Shown here piece after piece: positions 11,090 through 23,265 of a stretch of DNA of 64,000 bases. The notes below the pieces were generated by a model. It saw nothing but the letters and a program-made list of their open reading frames with translations. It did not search any database and had not been told where the DNA came from. Source of the stretch: Cristatella mucedo (taxonomy: Eukaryota; Bryozoa; Phylactolaemata; Cristatellidae); NCBI GenBank assembly GCA_009760855.2, contig WPIO01000007.1:3600001-3664000 (forward strand), written 5' to 3'. The stretch's first letter is position 1. Each line of letters starts with the position of its first letter. A program made the position numbers and the translations under genes.

Positions 11090-11247
11090 CTCGAATTACG
11101 AAAAATTGACTTACGACGGGTTTTCCGATCTCTATCTATTTCGTAAGTCGGGGCTGACCGTAATCACTTAGGCTGCCCTAGTCGAGCTGATAAAGACTTC
11201 CGACAGTTCCATATGCATAGTAAAACATGCTTTTAAACTTGTATACA

Positions 11248-11250
<3 letters not shown>

Positions 11251-11280
<30 letters not shown>
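11251..11280. repeat. (AT)n microsatellite beside RLE LINE
   Basis: Thirty bases of AT dinucleotide immediately beyond the 3' end of the minus-strand RLE LINE. Confidence 0.95.
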
Positions 11281-11282
<2 letters not shown>

Positions 11283-11289
11283 GTTATAT

Positions 11290-13160
11290 AGAACGCTTTA
11301 TTGAAAGTTTTTAACTTGTATGTATACATTAGCAGGCGGTGCCCTGTCCTGCAGGGGTCCCAGGTGCTACCCGGGCCTCCCGGTTCAGGAACAGGGACCA
11401 CACGGCTTCCGAGCCGGCAATAGCGTCGGAGACGCAGTGCCGCCTCTAAGCCATCCTCTCCGACCGTGAGATGCCAAGGTCGACCAGGCAAGATTCATAG
11501 TTTGGCCTTGAGCTGCCGAGAGCCCCGACCACGAAGGTCCTCACCACTGCCGACCGGAAGCCAGGGGTAAGAAAAGACCGGGTAATTGCAGCATATTTAT
11601 CGGTCTTGTTCCAGGCTGCCATAATCAGAGCATTCTCGCTGCCGTCGAACGGCACCGTCACATCAACGATTACCATATCGATGCCGTTGTCGATGACCAG
11701 GTCCAGCTTGAGACCCAGACCACCGGCAAGCGGGAGTGCGCGGCCTGCCGACATGCAGTTGAGCGTGGTACCCGGAAGAGCTCCGATCAGGCGGCCCAGA
11801 ACTAGGTTGTGTCGGGCCGTAATTGCATGCAGCATCGGTCGGCAGTGGCTCAGCACGTGGCAAGCGGTCTCTGCCTCCTTGCGGCATAGGCAGCAGCTGG
11901 TAACCGTGCCTGGGCATGCCCGACGTCTGGCAGCAGCCACGGGCAGAACGTCCAGGTTCGTGCTCGGTGCACAAACCACCAAGCCGCAACGACAGGCCAA
12001 TACCCGAGATCAAGAAGTGACTGTGGGCGGCGAATCTGTGCATGGCCAGGCAGCGGCTGACCCTGCTCTGTGCAGGCTGGTCCACCTAAGCACGGCCTTC
12101 CGCGGCCCTGGCGAACTCTCAAAGCTTCCGGGTGACCACTCGTGGCACGGTCCAGTGCTCGATGCCGTCATGGTCTGTGGACACAGCCAGCACGTCAGGG
12201 CCGGTCAGCGAGAGGCGACAGAAGAGCCGCTTGAGGCACTTACGCTCGTCCGACCACAGCGAGATCGGGTCAACCCGGATGCCAGAGCCGAAGGCTGCTG
12301 GGCTCAGGTATCGCGAACGCTCCTCATCAGACTGCGAGTGACATCCAAGTTGGCGACGGCGACGGCTCAGTCGAGTCTGTGACGGGCGACTCGGCGGACG
12401 CACGCGTCCGGCGAGCACAGCATGCGACAGGCTTACGCAGTACGTAGGATGGAGGCGTTTGTCCCGAAACGGATCAAGCCAAGCCCACCCGCAGAGGGCG
12501 AGGCGCAAACTGAAAATGCGCCGATGCAAAGTTCGGCAGACTGCACGCGAAGCGACATAGCTCCATCGGAGCCTTTTCGGCTGGCTCCAGAGCGGCCTTA
12601 GGCACAAGCCGCGAGCGACAAAGATAGTCGACCCGTGGCAGGAGGAAAGTCCGATAGGCGTCAAGGTTTTGCCAAGGGGCGAGAAAGCTGGCCTGAAGCA
12701 GGTTAATGTCTCTTGCAAGAGAAGAGCAGGCCTGCTCTATTTCAGCCCTAGGCTGCCCGAGACCCTGCGGGGCTCAAAGGTTGGCCACGGACTCGGTCTC
12801 GGACAGCTCGGGGATCCGCCTGTCGTGTAAGATGATTGAGGCGGGCAGGGCCTTCGCACCCTTGTGGGCGACGACACAGCACTTCGCTGGCCGGCCGGAA
12901 CTGCATTCCCAGCGTCGACGCAGCCTGTTCAGCTGCAGACACGAGGGCCTAAAGACTGGGAGACAGTGGAGAACAGACAGCCTGAGAACAGAGCTTTGTC
13001 AGCTGCCAAGACAAAGAACAATAGGGAGGTTCCGCCAATCCGGAAGCAGGACTCGTGCGTGCTGGCAGCGAGTCTGAAAACCGGTTACATCGCCAGATCA
13101 AAGAGAAACGGCGATAGAGGGTCGCCCTGCCGGACGCCGGCAGTCGTATGAAATGCCACC
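11290..13160 (-). mobile_element. RLE-type LINE (R2/R4/NeSL-like), 5'-truncated and decayed
   Basis: The minus strand near 13155–13090 encodes GVRQGDPLSPFLFDLAM, RT motif B of restriction-like-endonuclease LINEs. The open frame 12000–11446 carries a C-terminal zinc knuckle, C36-X2-C39-X8-H48-X4-C53 (CCLCRKEAETACHVLSHC). After TARHNLVLGRL it continues into an RLE-like core, with D100 in KLDLVIDN and D113 in VIVDVTVPF, spaced as in PD-X12-D, followed by WNKTDKY. The usual Pro before the first Asp is Leu. Frameshifts break the middle part. RT motif A and everything upstream are missing. Confidence 0.8.
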
Positions 13161-14408
<1,248 letters not shown>

Positions 14409-14765
14409 TTAGCTTTAGAGACTTCCGACCGACAGCTTTGTGCCTTGGGCTGGCTGGCCGGCACCGGATGGCGCGCAGTCAAGTGGAGAATGAGCTCAGA
14501 GCTCATTTTAGCTGCAAATGGTGATTATCAGCAGCAAATTGGAGCAACGTTAATTCTCTCTTCAAGTAATTGTGCTGCTTTAAGCAGCTCCCTCCGTAAT
14601 TTGCCGGCGACTCCGACTATTTTGTACTGACGGGCCTCCGGTCAAGCGATGCCCCGGCAGCGGCGGCTGATAGAGCACTTCTCCTGGCAGCTGCATAAGA
14701 ACCGCGTCAGACCTTTTTCTCTGCTGTGGGGGTGTTCACATGTACACACATGTCCACATGTAAAT

Positions 14766-14790
14766 ACACACACACACCTACACACACACA

Positions 14791-14821
<31 letters not shown>

Positions 14822-14852
14822 GCGCACACGCACACACACACACACACACACA
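14766..14852 (+). repeat. (CA)n–(CG)n–(CA)n compound microsatellite
   Basis: Alternating purine–pyrimidine throughout with a CG core (14807–14825), a potential Z-DNA former. Confidence 0.97.
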
Positions 14853-14914
14853 TCAGCACGGCCGAAATGTATGTGGTATTGTTTTAATACAGGTGCGAGT
14901 GTAAAATAGTATTA

Positions 14915-15082
14915 ATATAATATAATTCATTGGCATAGCGCCCTAAGAGACTTAATCTCTACTCGGGCACTTCACATGTGCCACGGGGCTCGAGCCTACG
15001 ACCTTGATCCTCAAATAAATTCAGCTTGCCCTTGGTTCGAGCCAAGCACGTTAACCATTCGGCCAAGCCAGCGCGGCTTGAT
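14915..15082 (-). mobile_element. SINE1 copy
   Basis: Reverse complement of the SINE1 pattern: tail TAGCGCCCTAAGAGACTTAA near 14935, B-box-like GGGGCTCGAGCC near 14982, A-box end near 15065 (GGCCAAGCCAGCGCGGC). Confidence 0.85.
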
Positions 15083-15467
15083 GCACCTCCCGATGAACAT
15101 TGACCTTTCACGATGGCGTTTATAACCTGCAGCCCCACTATCTGATTGTTGTATGGCGAGCTCTTAGTTTCTCAAAAACAGCGACTCTCGTGTAATGCTT
15201 CGATAATGTGGATGGTCCGGACGTCCGAGATGCTATTTAAAGCAATAAAGACGCGTACCCTGATGTTGTGCACACCCATACGCATACGCGCATGGAAGTT
15301 CTGCGGCATGGCAGTGTCAGAGTTCAAGGATTTTAGTGCTTTGCAAATGATTTCCCACACAAAATTCAAACAGCAACGTCATGCTACACAGTTATTTTGA
15401 AAATGCAGTCCGGCCGGAGGTGGCTGGACTGAGAGCTGGAAACTTCCGCTTCGAGCGGCGGCGGCGG

Positions 15468-15468
<1 letters not shown>

Positions 15469-15501
<33 letters not shown>
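15469..15501 (+). repeat. Poly-G run of 33 bases
   Basis: Thirty-three consecutive G, preceded by a (CGG)n run (15455–15470). Strong G-quadruplex candidate; the exact length is likely to vary or be uncertain in assembly. Confidence 0.95.
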
Positions 15502-15502
<1 letters not shown>

Positions 15503-15609
15503 GGTGAGTGAGGGGGGACGATCGAGCAATCTTCGGTTACTGAGTCTGTGGTAAGAATATGAAATACCCGCTCGTTCATCAGAGCCCGTCACTCCGTCCT
15601 TTGGGGATC

Positions 15610-15760
15610 GTCCTTTGCATGTCTTATGCGTGCTGACATTTCGCACGTTACAGCCAAGCAATTGATATACTCACTTTGCAGCATATGTAAAGTGCCTGGA
15701 TCCGGATTTCGTTGACTTGAGAACTAAGCGAATGTCTTACAAATACGGTTACTATTATTG
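15610..15760 (+). mobile_element. LINE-A-like 3'-UTR relic
   Basis: Contains TCTTATGCGTGCTGACA and TTTGCAGCATATGTAAAGTG as in LINE-A 3' UTRs, then a degraded hairpin tail and ACTATTATTG. The middle part is deleted. Confidence 0.6.
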
Positions 15761-15954
15761 CCTATTGATCTACTGAGACCGACGTTCTCGGTTCAGTCCA
15801 CAGGACCTAAATCGTTTCATATGAATGAACATTTACACGCTCAAGTCGAATCCCTCAGTACAACCCGAAGGCATGCGTACGTTTGCTAAGTGCAACTGGG
15901 TGCCGAGCTTTATGCATAATGTCTGCAGTGGTCAGCTACCACAGAGTAGCAGAT

Positions 15955-16008
15955 AATAATAATAATAATAATGCTTTATCAAGTGCATTATTATTATTAT
16001 AATTATGA
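15955..16008. repeat. Inverted (ATA)n/(TAT)n around LINE tail string
   Basis: (ATA)n, then GCTTTATCAAGTGCA, then (TTA)n. This is the end of a LINE-A tail between two complementary microsatellites, able to fold back on itself. Confidence 0.7.
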
Positions 16009-16375
16009 TTAGTATCTGCTGGTCAACTTACGGAGATATAGGGATGATTAACTCACACGCGAGCGGTCCACTGCAGATTGGTTCTTATATAGAGGGGGTT
16101 AGTGCATTCAAAACAGGTGCAGTTTCTAGAGCAATGAATAAGAGCTTCGTATTGGAACATGAGGCACGTCTGACACCCGAACTTTTAGACGCGCGATCGC
16201 AGACTCATGAGCACCCAAAAAATAGCGTGGTCGACACGCTGCCACTTAGCATGATCTCGCTAGGCGACGTAATCACGTGTACCTACTCATGTGCACTTTA
16301 TAGGAATGGAAAATATAGTGGCATCCTTATTACAGCAATGCGTTACTTCACAATTTCTCTCAGAGTCGGTGGGTT

Positions 16376-16440
16376 TTACATAGCGCCGCGCTGGGAGAAA
16401 TTAATCTCTTTGTAGACACTTTAAATACGCTTTAAGGAAG
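16376..16440 (-). repeat. Solitary LINE/SINE1 3' hairpin tail
   Basis: TTTTACATAGCGCC…AATTAATCTCTTTGTAGACA matches the reverse complement of the shared tail; no body recognised. Confidence 0.6.
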
Positions 16441-16512
16441 CGTGTTAACCGCTACGAACACGGCGTCAGCACGAAAGAAGTCTGGCTAGGCCTGGGATTA
16501 TGGCAACGCCGA

Positions 16513-16671
16513 GAGCTGGTTTGGTCCAGCGGTTAAGGTGCTCGCCCAGACCAAGGTCTGACTGAGGTCGCGGGCTCGAGCTCCGATGCATATTTGAAGC
16601 GCCTGAATAGAGATTAAGTTCTCTTGGGGCGCTATGTAAATGAATTATTATTATTATTATTATTATTATTA
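16513..16671 (+). mobile_element. SINE1, near-complete copy
   Basis: A-box region TGGTCCAGCGGTTAAGG, B-box-like GCGGGCTCGAGCTCC, tail AGCGCCTGAATAGAGATTAA followed by GTTCTCTTGGGGCGCTATG and (ATT)n. One of the best copies for comparing the SINE tail with LINE-A. Confidence 0.9.
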
Positions 16672-16929
16672 ACGACAATAATGAAATTCGCTGCCCAAAC
16701 CAGGTGATGCGCCGAGCCGAGGAGTCGCTGACAAGCCACCCGCCTGCCATTGAGACAGACAGACAGGGTGGCAGCAAACCAAGGATGTTTAAACAAAACA
16801 TGAGCTGAGCTCCTCGAATCCTAAAGATGCTGCCGCCCTATGGGAGACTACGTTAGCAGACACCAGGCCAGCACAGAAGTAATAGAAATGCTAGCTAAGG
16901 ACCGTCGTAAGTCTGCCCTCAAGCAGGTC

Positions 16930-17943
16930 GAATTCTCCCAACTCCCTTGCTGCATGCGTTGATGACATCCGCACATGGATGGCAGCAGGCTTTCTTAAAT
17001 TAAATGATGATAAGACCAACTTACTACTAGTTATGGGAAAAATAAGTGCGATTCAGACGTTGGAAAGGCTAGTGCTCAAAATCGGCCTTGCCAGCATATC
17101 TCCAATTGAATCTGCACGAAACCTAGGTGTCATGTTCCGAAGTGACCTTTCATTACACGACCACATCAGCTCCACAGTCAAGTCTGCCTACTTTCAGCTG
17201 CATAGCATTGCTAAAATTCTGGCTTGTTTAGACAGGGATACCACATCAAAATTGGTCCATGGATTGTTGACATCCCGTCTTGACTTCTGTAACTCACGTT
17301 TTCTGGTCTACCGGCCTGTGTACTCGGGCGCTTACAGCTGGTGCAAAACTCTGCAGCTAGGCTTGTCTGTCATGAGCATCGCAGTTGCCAAATCACACCA
17401 CTTCTCGCCGACCTATACTGGCTCCCAGTCAAGCAACGCATCGACTTCAAGATTGTGTCACTCCTTTTAGGTTCCATCATTCTTCGGCTCCAGCCTACCT
17501 ATCAGATCTACTGTTCCACCAGGCTAAGCATCGTACCACCCGCTTTTTGGAATCTGTAGCACGTGCAAACCTCAAATCCTTTGAAGACCGTGCCTTCGGT
17601 TCGTATGCTCCGAAAGCCTGGAACTTACTCCCGACTTGCGTCACGACATCGCCTGATTTGTCCACATTTAAAAAGAAGCTAAAAACGTATCTATTTATGA
17701 CAGCATTTAGTATGTTCTTGTTATTCGTCCTTTATGTGCTTATGCGTGATGACACTGTGCATACTGCCACTAACCGTACTTGCATGCCGACCCTGTGCAT
17801 GTTACCCCTAACCATGTTATTGATGTTTTTATTCAGCATACTACCCCTAAATATTCGATCGAGCTTCCTTTGCATCAAATGTAAAGTGCGTAGAAAGAGA
17901 TTGAGTTCTCTGCTATATCACGTGTATTATTGCTAGTATTGTT
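16930..17943 (+). mobile_element. LINE-A, 5'-truncated copy (RT motif D to 3' end)
   Basis: Starts just upstream of CIDDIRTWMAAGFLKLNDDK. It encodes ARNLGVMFRSDLSLHDHIS, then degraded QNSAARLVC, PVKQRIDFK and SYAPKAWNLLP blocks, then KKLKTYLFMTAF, the 3' UTR and a hairpin tail lacking the final GGGCGC arm. Frameshifts near 17310 and 17470 and later stops make it inactive. Confidence 0.88.
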
Positions 17944-19443
17944 ATGAGTGACTCATCCAAAGGAAACACTCTGGTCCGCTATACAAGGCTAGCGAAGGCA
18001 ACAGTGATTTCAGTTAAGTGCTAGAACGCAGTTCGTGCCTGGCACGATCGCTGAAAGTAGTAGCTGAAACGACTCTGACGTCTCTTAGAAATCTACATCC
18101 ATCTATCTATCTATCTATCTATCTATCTACATCTATCTAGAAATCTTAGACATCTCTTAGAAGTTTAGGCGCTTCCACTGCCAGCAGAACGTACCTGCGA
18201 CGACGGCGAGAAAGAAGATAAGCAGGTAGACAAATTTGGGAAGAAATACTTTTTTCTCCGCTGCTGTTGGCATTTGGTGCATTTATTTCAAGCCGCACTC
18301 TCTTCATAGCCGACAGGCGGCGTGGTCCTTTACTGCACGCTCTGAGCTGCAGTAGCCCAGGTGGGTGGATTAGGCGCCGGGTGAAGAGAGAGGGGGCGTG
18401 CATCGAGCATTCCTTTAAAGCACTGCCAGTAATGCCGGACGCTTCCGACATGTTCTCTAGCAGCCAGGCAAGAAGGAGATGCAGGATAGGCAGCTCTGTG
18501 TATAAACTCTCGGCCATGTGCGCACTCATACACCGGCGGGTGTCGTAATGCACTGCTGCTAAGTGAATTCAGTCTCACGGCTGCTGCTAATCGTGGCGTG
18601 CACGAATGAAACAAAGATCTTTTAGTACTGCACTTGCTATCCTATGCTATTGTAAGCTGCAGCCAAAGTCTTCCATACGTTGAGCATTCTTTCGTGTCAC
18701 TCGGCTTGAAAGTAATTGGTGGAGTTCGTACGCTTGCACGGCATTGCATCTGTAAATGCCTAGATTCAGGTTGAGGGCTGATGATGGCAGGCAGGGGCGG
18801 AGCGAGAGGGCGTAGTCGGTTGCAGCTGCTCCGTAGGGGCGTGCCGCCTGCTCTAATTGCCTGGTTGGGTAAGTTCAGGATGCTGCTCCGTAAGAGATCT
18901 AATCCCCAATCCCGAAGTCTGTTCAAAACCGCCGAGGGCTGGCCATCGGAGGAGCCGTGGATTTCCGATTGACTATACTTTTCGCAGGCCAGATCAGACA
19001 GCTGAAGCAACCTAGAGCAGGATCGATCCCCTGGAGCCACATTTTGGAAGCCACATTCTCGGCCAATAACTCTGCCCTAACCAGGTTAATGACTCTAACC
19101 TTACTGCTTAGAGCGTAGCAGCCAGTAGATTCGTTAGCCGTTCAACTGCGAAAGTTTTGCACGTGACCGAGCCCTCTTAAGCCCAGTTAAGGTCAGTCAG
19201 TGAGCTCATGCAAGTGTCTCGTGCAAATACTGCAGCCTTTGGAGCTTATCGCAACAGATCTTCCCAAGTTCTATAGAACGTGGGGGCCGAGGCAAGGTTT
19301 TCCTTGACAGAGGTCAAGCAGCAAGTACGGGCCTCTTATTGCTTTAGACGCTCATATAGCAATGACAAAACATTTACACTACAAAGCGCTTAAGAGAGCT
19401 AAATTTCTTACTGGCTAAATCTCTTACTGGGTACTCTTAAGTA
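17944..19443. other. Unassigned sequence with (CTAT)n
   Basis: No gene recognised. An (ATCT)n microsatellite lies at 18101–18128, with ATCTATCTAGAAATCTTAGA near-repeats on either side. Open frames at 18146–18553 and 18642–19040 have no recognisable domain. Confidence 0.35.
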
Positions 19444-20092
19444 CAGTCGTCGCTCGCCACTTCGCGCTTCGACTTTAGCGGCTTCAATCAATCACGGTTT
19501 TTTCAATTATCTTCGTTAAAAAGTCGATCGAGACGGTGAAAATGATACAACGCACGCTCGTTTGTCTGAGTCAATTACACGCCCCTGCATCACAATTAAA
19601 ACTAAAATTGCTGTACGTACGGGCTGTTGGTCTATGTATTCGAGCACCCCTACAAATCCTTCAGCGTCAGGTGCAGCCTCATTGAGAGTCGTAACCTTGC
19701 TCTTCTTTGCCGTGCAGTACACCTCATCATCATCATCAAACAAATTGCACTATTTCACAAGTAAGTGGTTGTATGTAAAAACTGCGTGTGTTTAATTAAG
19801 TGTACACTAATAACAATACGATGTCTGTAACGTCTAATACGTCTTATCATCCCTTACTTTGTCTAATATATTGAGTTATACTGGTTTAATGGTGACTAAA
19901 AGGGTGTTATTTCATATTTAGAGAGCTTTAATAATGTTAAAACCGAATTATCTGATCGTGAACAGGTTTTCTATACTCTAGTTACGAAAATGTTCGATTT
20001 ATACATAAAGAATCGTACTTCACGGAAATTCGCCTATCGCGGCAGAGTCTGGAACAGATTACCCGCAGTAAATGAGTGACGAATTTATGCTG
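19444..20092 (+). mobile_element. Tigger-like internally deleted element, copy 2
   Basis: Left end CAGTCGTCGCTCGCCACTTC after TA (19442–19443). The right end, reversed, contains TTCCAGACTCTGCCGCGATA, matching the left part of the 54944–55633 copy, so the two copies lie in opposite orientation. A degraded piece of the transposase C-terminus and 3' UTR (GTAACCTTGCTCTTCTTTGC) is shared. The right terminus appears to carry a few extra bases. Confidence 0.75.
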
Positions 20093-20194
20093 TAATGGAA
20101 GCACATTTATTTTTTAGTTATTTAACATACGTCCACAATAAAATTTCAGTATTCATAACTAAAGAAAGAGCAAGTCGTACGGACCAAACAAAGG

Positions 20195-20935
20195 CTGTGA
20201 GGAACAGGTTAGACTTTTAGCATCTTTTTAAATGTCGAATAGTCAGGAAATGACCAGATGTCGGTGGTTAGTGAGCTCCAGGCTTAGGAAGCATACGAAA
20301 GGAAGGCTTTGTTTCCAAGAGATTTCAGATTCACTTGAGGCATAAGAAAAATACCAAGAGTTAAGAAAGAGTTAAAGAGTTAAAGTAACCCTTCAGATAC
20401 CTGGAGGCAGGCTGGAGTACGAAAATGAAGAGACCTAAAGGTAGGTGACATCACCTGCAATTCGATTAGCTGGTTGATGAGACTCCGAATGTCGGTGATA
20501 AGTGGTGCACTGTTACAGAAGCCAAGTTCACGACAGACAAGCCTTGCTGTCGAGTATTGAACCCAATGTAACGGTCATATTGCTCAGGAAAACCTAAAAG
20601 CAGCTGCGTCTAGATGGGATGTCATGAATATATGGACCAGCTTAGTTGCTGTATTCGTATCTAGGCAAATCAAAAATAAATTGCAGAAAGTATGCACACT
20701 GGACTATATCCTTTAGAATCTAAATAGAACCAAGGGGCCAGTCACTCAAAAGCGTATGGCTAAAGGATACCAACAGTAGTAGTTTTCTGATTTTCTCCAC
20801 GGTAGCAACGCACTGGGTAAGTTAAGCTTATATTACTTAAAGCGCCTAGGAATAGCTCTGGTTGTTCCGCAGGGACGAGCCTTAACTATTTTGAATCACC
20901 TGCTATGGTTTTCTATTGCTGCGGTCAATCTCAAT
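20195..20935 (-). mobile_element. LINE-B C-terminal ORF relic
   Basis: Minus-strand translation shows, in order, a degraded LVHIFMTSHLD, CRELGFCNSAPLITDI and TFKKMLKV region, equivalent to LVHAFVTSRLD, CRERRSCHITPLL and TFKRNLKT of LINE-A. Many stops; old copy. Confidence 0.65.
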
Positions 20936-22181
20936 GTCATAGTCTTAATAAAATAATAATAAGATATTACTGTAGCCCAGTGATAAAGCTAAATCTCTTT
21001 CTAGCCATTCTATATATGCTGGAAAAGCATTGACCTCATCCTTCTTGGACATGTGAATCAAATGGGTTGGCCAAACTGCTCTATTAGGGTGAAATTTTTA
21101 AGAAACATCACAGCTTTAATATGCACCACTTTCTGAAAATTAGAACACGTATAATTACCATAATAGTTTTCTTAGTACTCTGATAGAGCCAAATCTGCAT
21201 CAAGGCGCTTTATGACCATATATAAGCAGAGTATCATCCTTATACGAGAATGTAAAAGCAGGCATCATGCTTAGAAAGAAACGCACACGAACACACTATA
21301 GACCTCGATGGTTATTAGAAGCTTTAGTTAGTAAGTATACACTGAATCGTGCACAAGTAAGCAAGCAAAGCATACAGGAAGAAAGATAAGTTCACTGGTG
21401 CGCATGGAAACGTTAACTGAATAAGTGTATCCTTAGTTGCTACTTAAATCATACGGGTAGCAATTGAATCCAGAAGCAATTTCCACGTTTCCAGTCCAGG
21501 AGAACTGAATGCCTGAACACCCAACTATTTCAATTTAGTGCTTGGCTGCAAGAGGCTAGCAGCCGAGGTGCTTGTGGTTTCCACAGCACCTCGGAGGAGC
21601 AAGGAGGTCGGATGAACAGCAAGAGTGCAAGTAAGTGAAGCGACCAACGAAGTAGGCCAAAGAGAGGCTTTGGACATAAATATTGCGATGTGTAGATATG
21701 CCGTTGAAGACAGACATAAAAAGCTGATTTTGCACTAGTTATGTGCAGTTATGGGCTCATGCCATGAGGTCCTGAACAAATGTACCTGCAAATGTAGATC
21801 TCACAAACGTCTGAACTAGTTTGACTATCGTACTCTTGTCTAAGCAGGACCTGATTTTGTCGATGTTACTCTGCTGAAAGTTAGCCGACTTGACAGTGAA
21901 GGCAGTGTGCTTATCAAGTGACAAGACGTTTTACTGCATCAAGCCCAGATTACGGACAGACGTCACTGGAGTGGTGCATGATAAACTATTTTTTGAGAAT
22001 GATGTCTTCCAACTTAAGCGTGAAACTAGGCTTGCCCATAACCACTAGGCAGGTCTCATCGTCATTACGATTCAGAAAACTTTGTGTTCGGCGATGAGGT
22101 TGATCATAGAGCATCATCACCGATCGATAGCGAAAAGAAGGAGCCTTTGACCGAACTCTGACGTACCCTATACTTTAAGCG

Positions 22182-22184
<3 letters not shown>

Positions 22185-22246
<62 letters not shown>
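22185..22246 (+). repeat. (CT)n microsatellite
   Basis: About 62 bp of CT dinucleotide inside the LINE-B relic. Confidence 0.97.
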
Positions 22247-22248
<2 letters not shown>

Positions 22249-23265
22249 GATAGGCAGCCATTTTAATTTGCACCCGTCATCTCTCACTGAGCTAAGACTT
22301 AACGTAGTTAACAGCAGTGGCGGCGATCTCGAGGCGTGCCGACAGCCACTCCAGAAGGATCTTGAGGTTAATTTTGTACCATGCTTTTGAGAGATCTAGC
22401 AGAACTGGAAGTGAAGCCCTAACCAGGTCAGCCTTGATCAGAAGGTTATTATAAACCCAAACAGAGCAGCTTCCGAGGAGTATTTAGCTCCAAATTCCGA
22501 TTCCAACTTGCTGCAAACAAGATATCGTGAACTGGTGTCATCGATTGGCTGCTGGGCCATGACTCGTCTGAGTGTTTTGGATTATAATTGTAGAGGTGAG
22601 ACTGAACAAAACTTAACAAGGCTCTCGTGATCTGGGGTCAGCTTTATATTAAGTGGCCTGGTAACCGCTGTTTGTAGAGAAGCGTGGACTTTACCTGTAA
22701 GCGCGGACATTTTAAATATTGTTTATGCTGAGCACCAACAAGTCGACCTCTAGAAAATTTGGACTTGGATTAAATGAATCAATATGACCTACATTAGTTC
22801 TCGAATGCGAAGCGCTGGATATTGATTCCCGACTTTTTGGTGACTTTTTTCCAACCAATTTTTATAATTGCTATTTATTATTTATTTATTGCTTACTCTC
22901 TTTCAATAAGCCTTAAGCTAAAGAGCGCTTTGGCCAGGACGGGCCTGTCATTTAGCCAGAGATGCGAACTCATCGCTGGACGCTGGCTGCTATCGCCTTG
23001 TTGTAGCATTCCATTAAATAGGAGATTACGATGGGAGGGTCAAGTAGAAGGGCAGAGGATACAAGTTTGCTTAACACAGCAATAATGTCAAAAGATTAGG
23101 TTCCTTTAGTGACGTAGTCACCCTGCAATTGTGGATGCCGAAGCGTAAACACGTTCCAGTGATAATGAAATTCTCATACGATCAAATGTGCAGAATTTTA
23201 AGACAATACGAGCAGTCATTTAATTGCGGGAGGGGTTTTGACTAAGACAGTTCAAGCATGTTATA

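Larger units (their letters stand above)
10719..11160. mobile_element. Tigger/pogo-like non-autonomous element
   Basis: Inverted termini CAGTCAGCCCCCGACTTACGAC and, reversed, CGGTCAGCCCCGACTTACGA are flanked by TA on both sides (10717–10718, 11161–11162), as for TcMar-Tigger elements. The interior holds a SINE1 copy and a (TA)n expansion. No transposase sequence seen. Confidence 0.85.

Noticed and set aside
11446..12000. Independent host zinc-finger gene
   Set aside because: The CCHC knuckle followed by an RLE-like core and the upstream RT motif B identify it as the C-terminus of an RLE LINE.
15955..16008. CRISPR-like or other direct repeat array
   Set aside because: Only trinucleotide microsatellites around a LINE tail; no spacer structure anywhere in the window.
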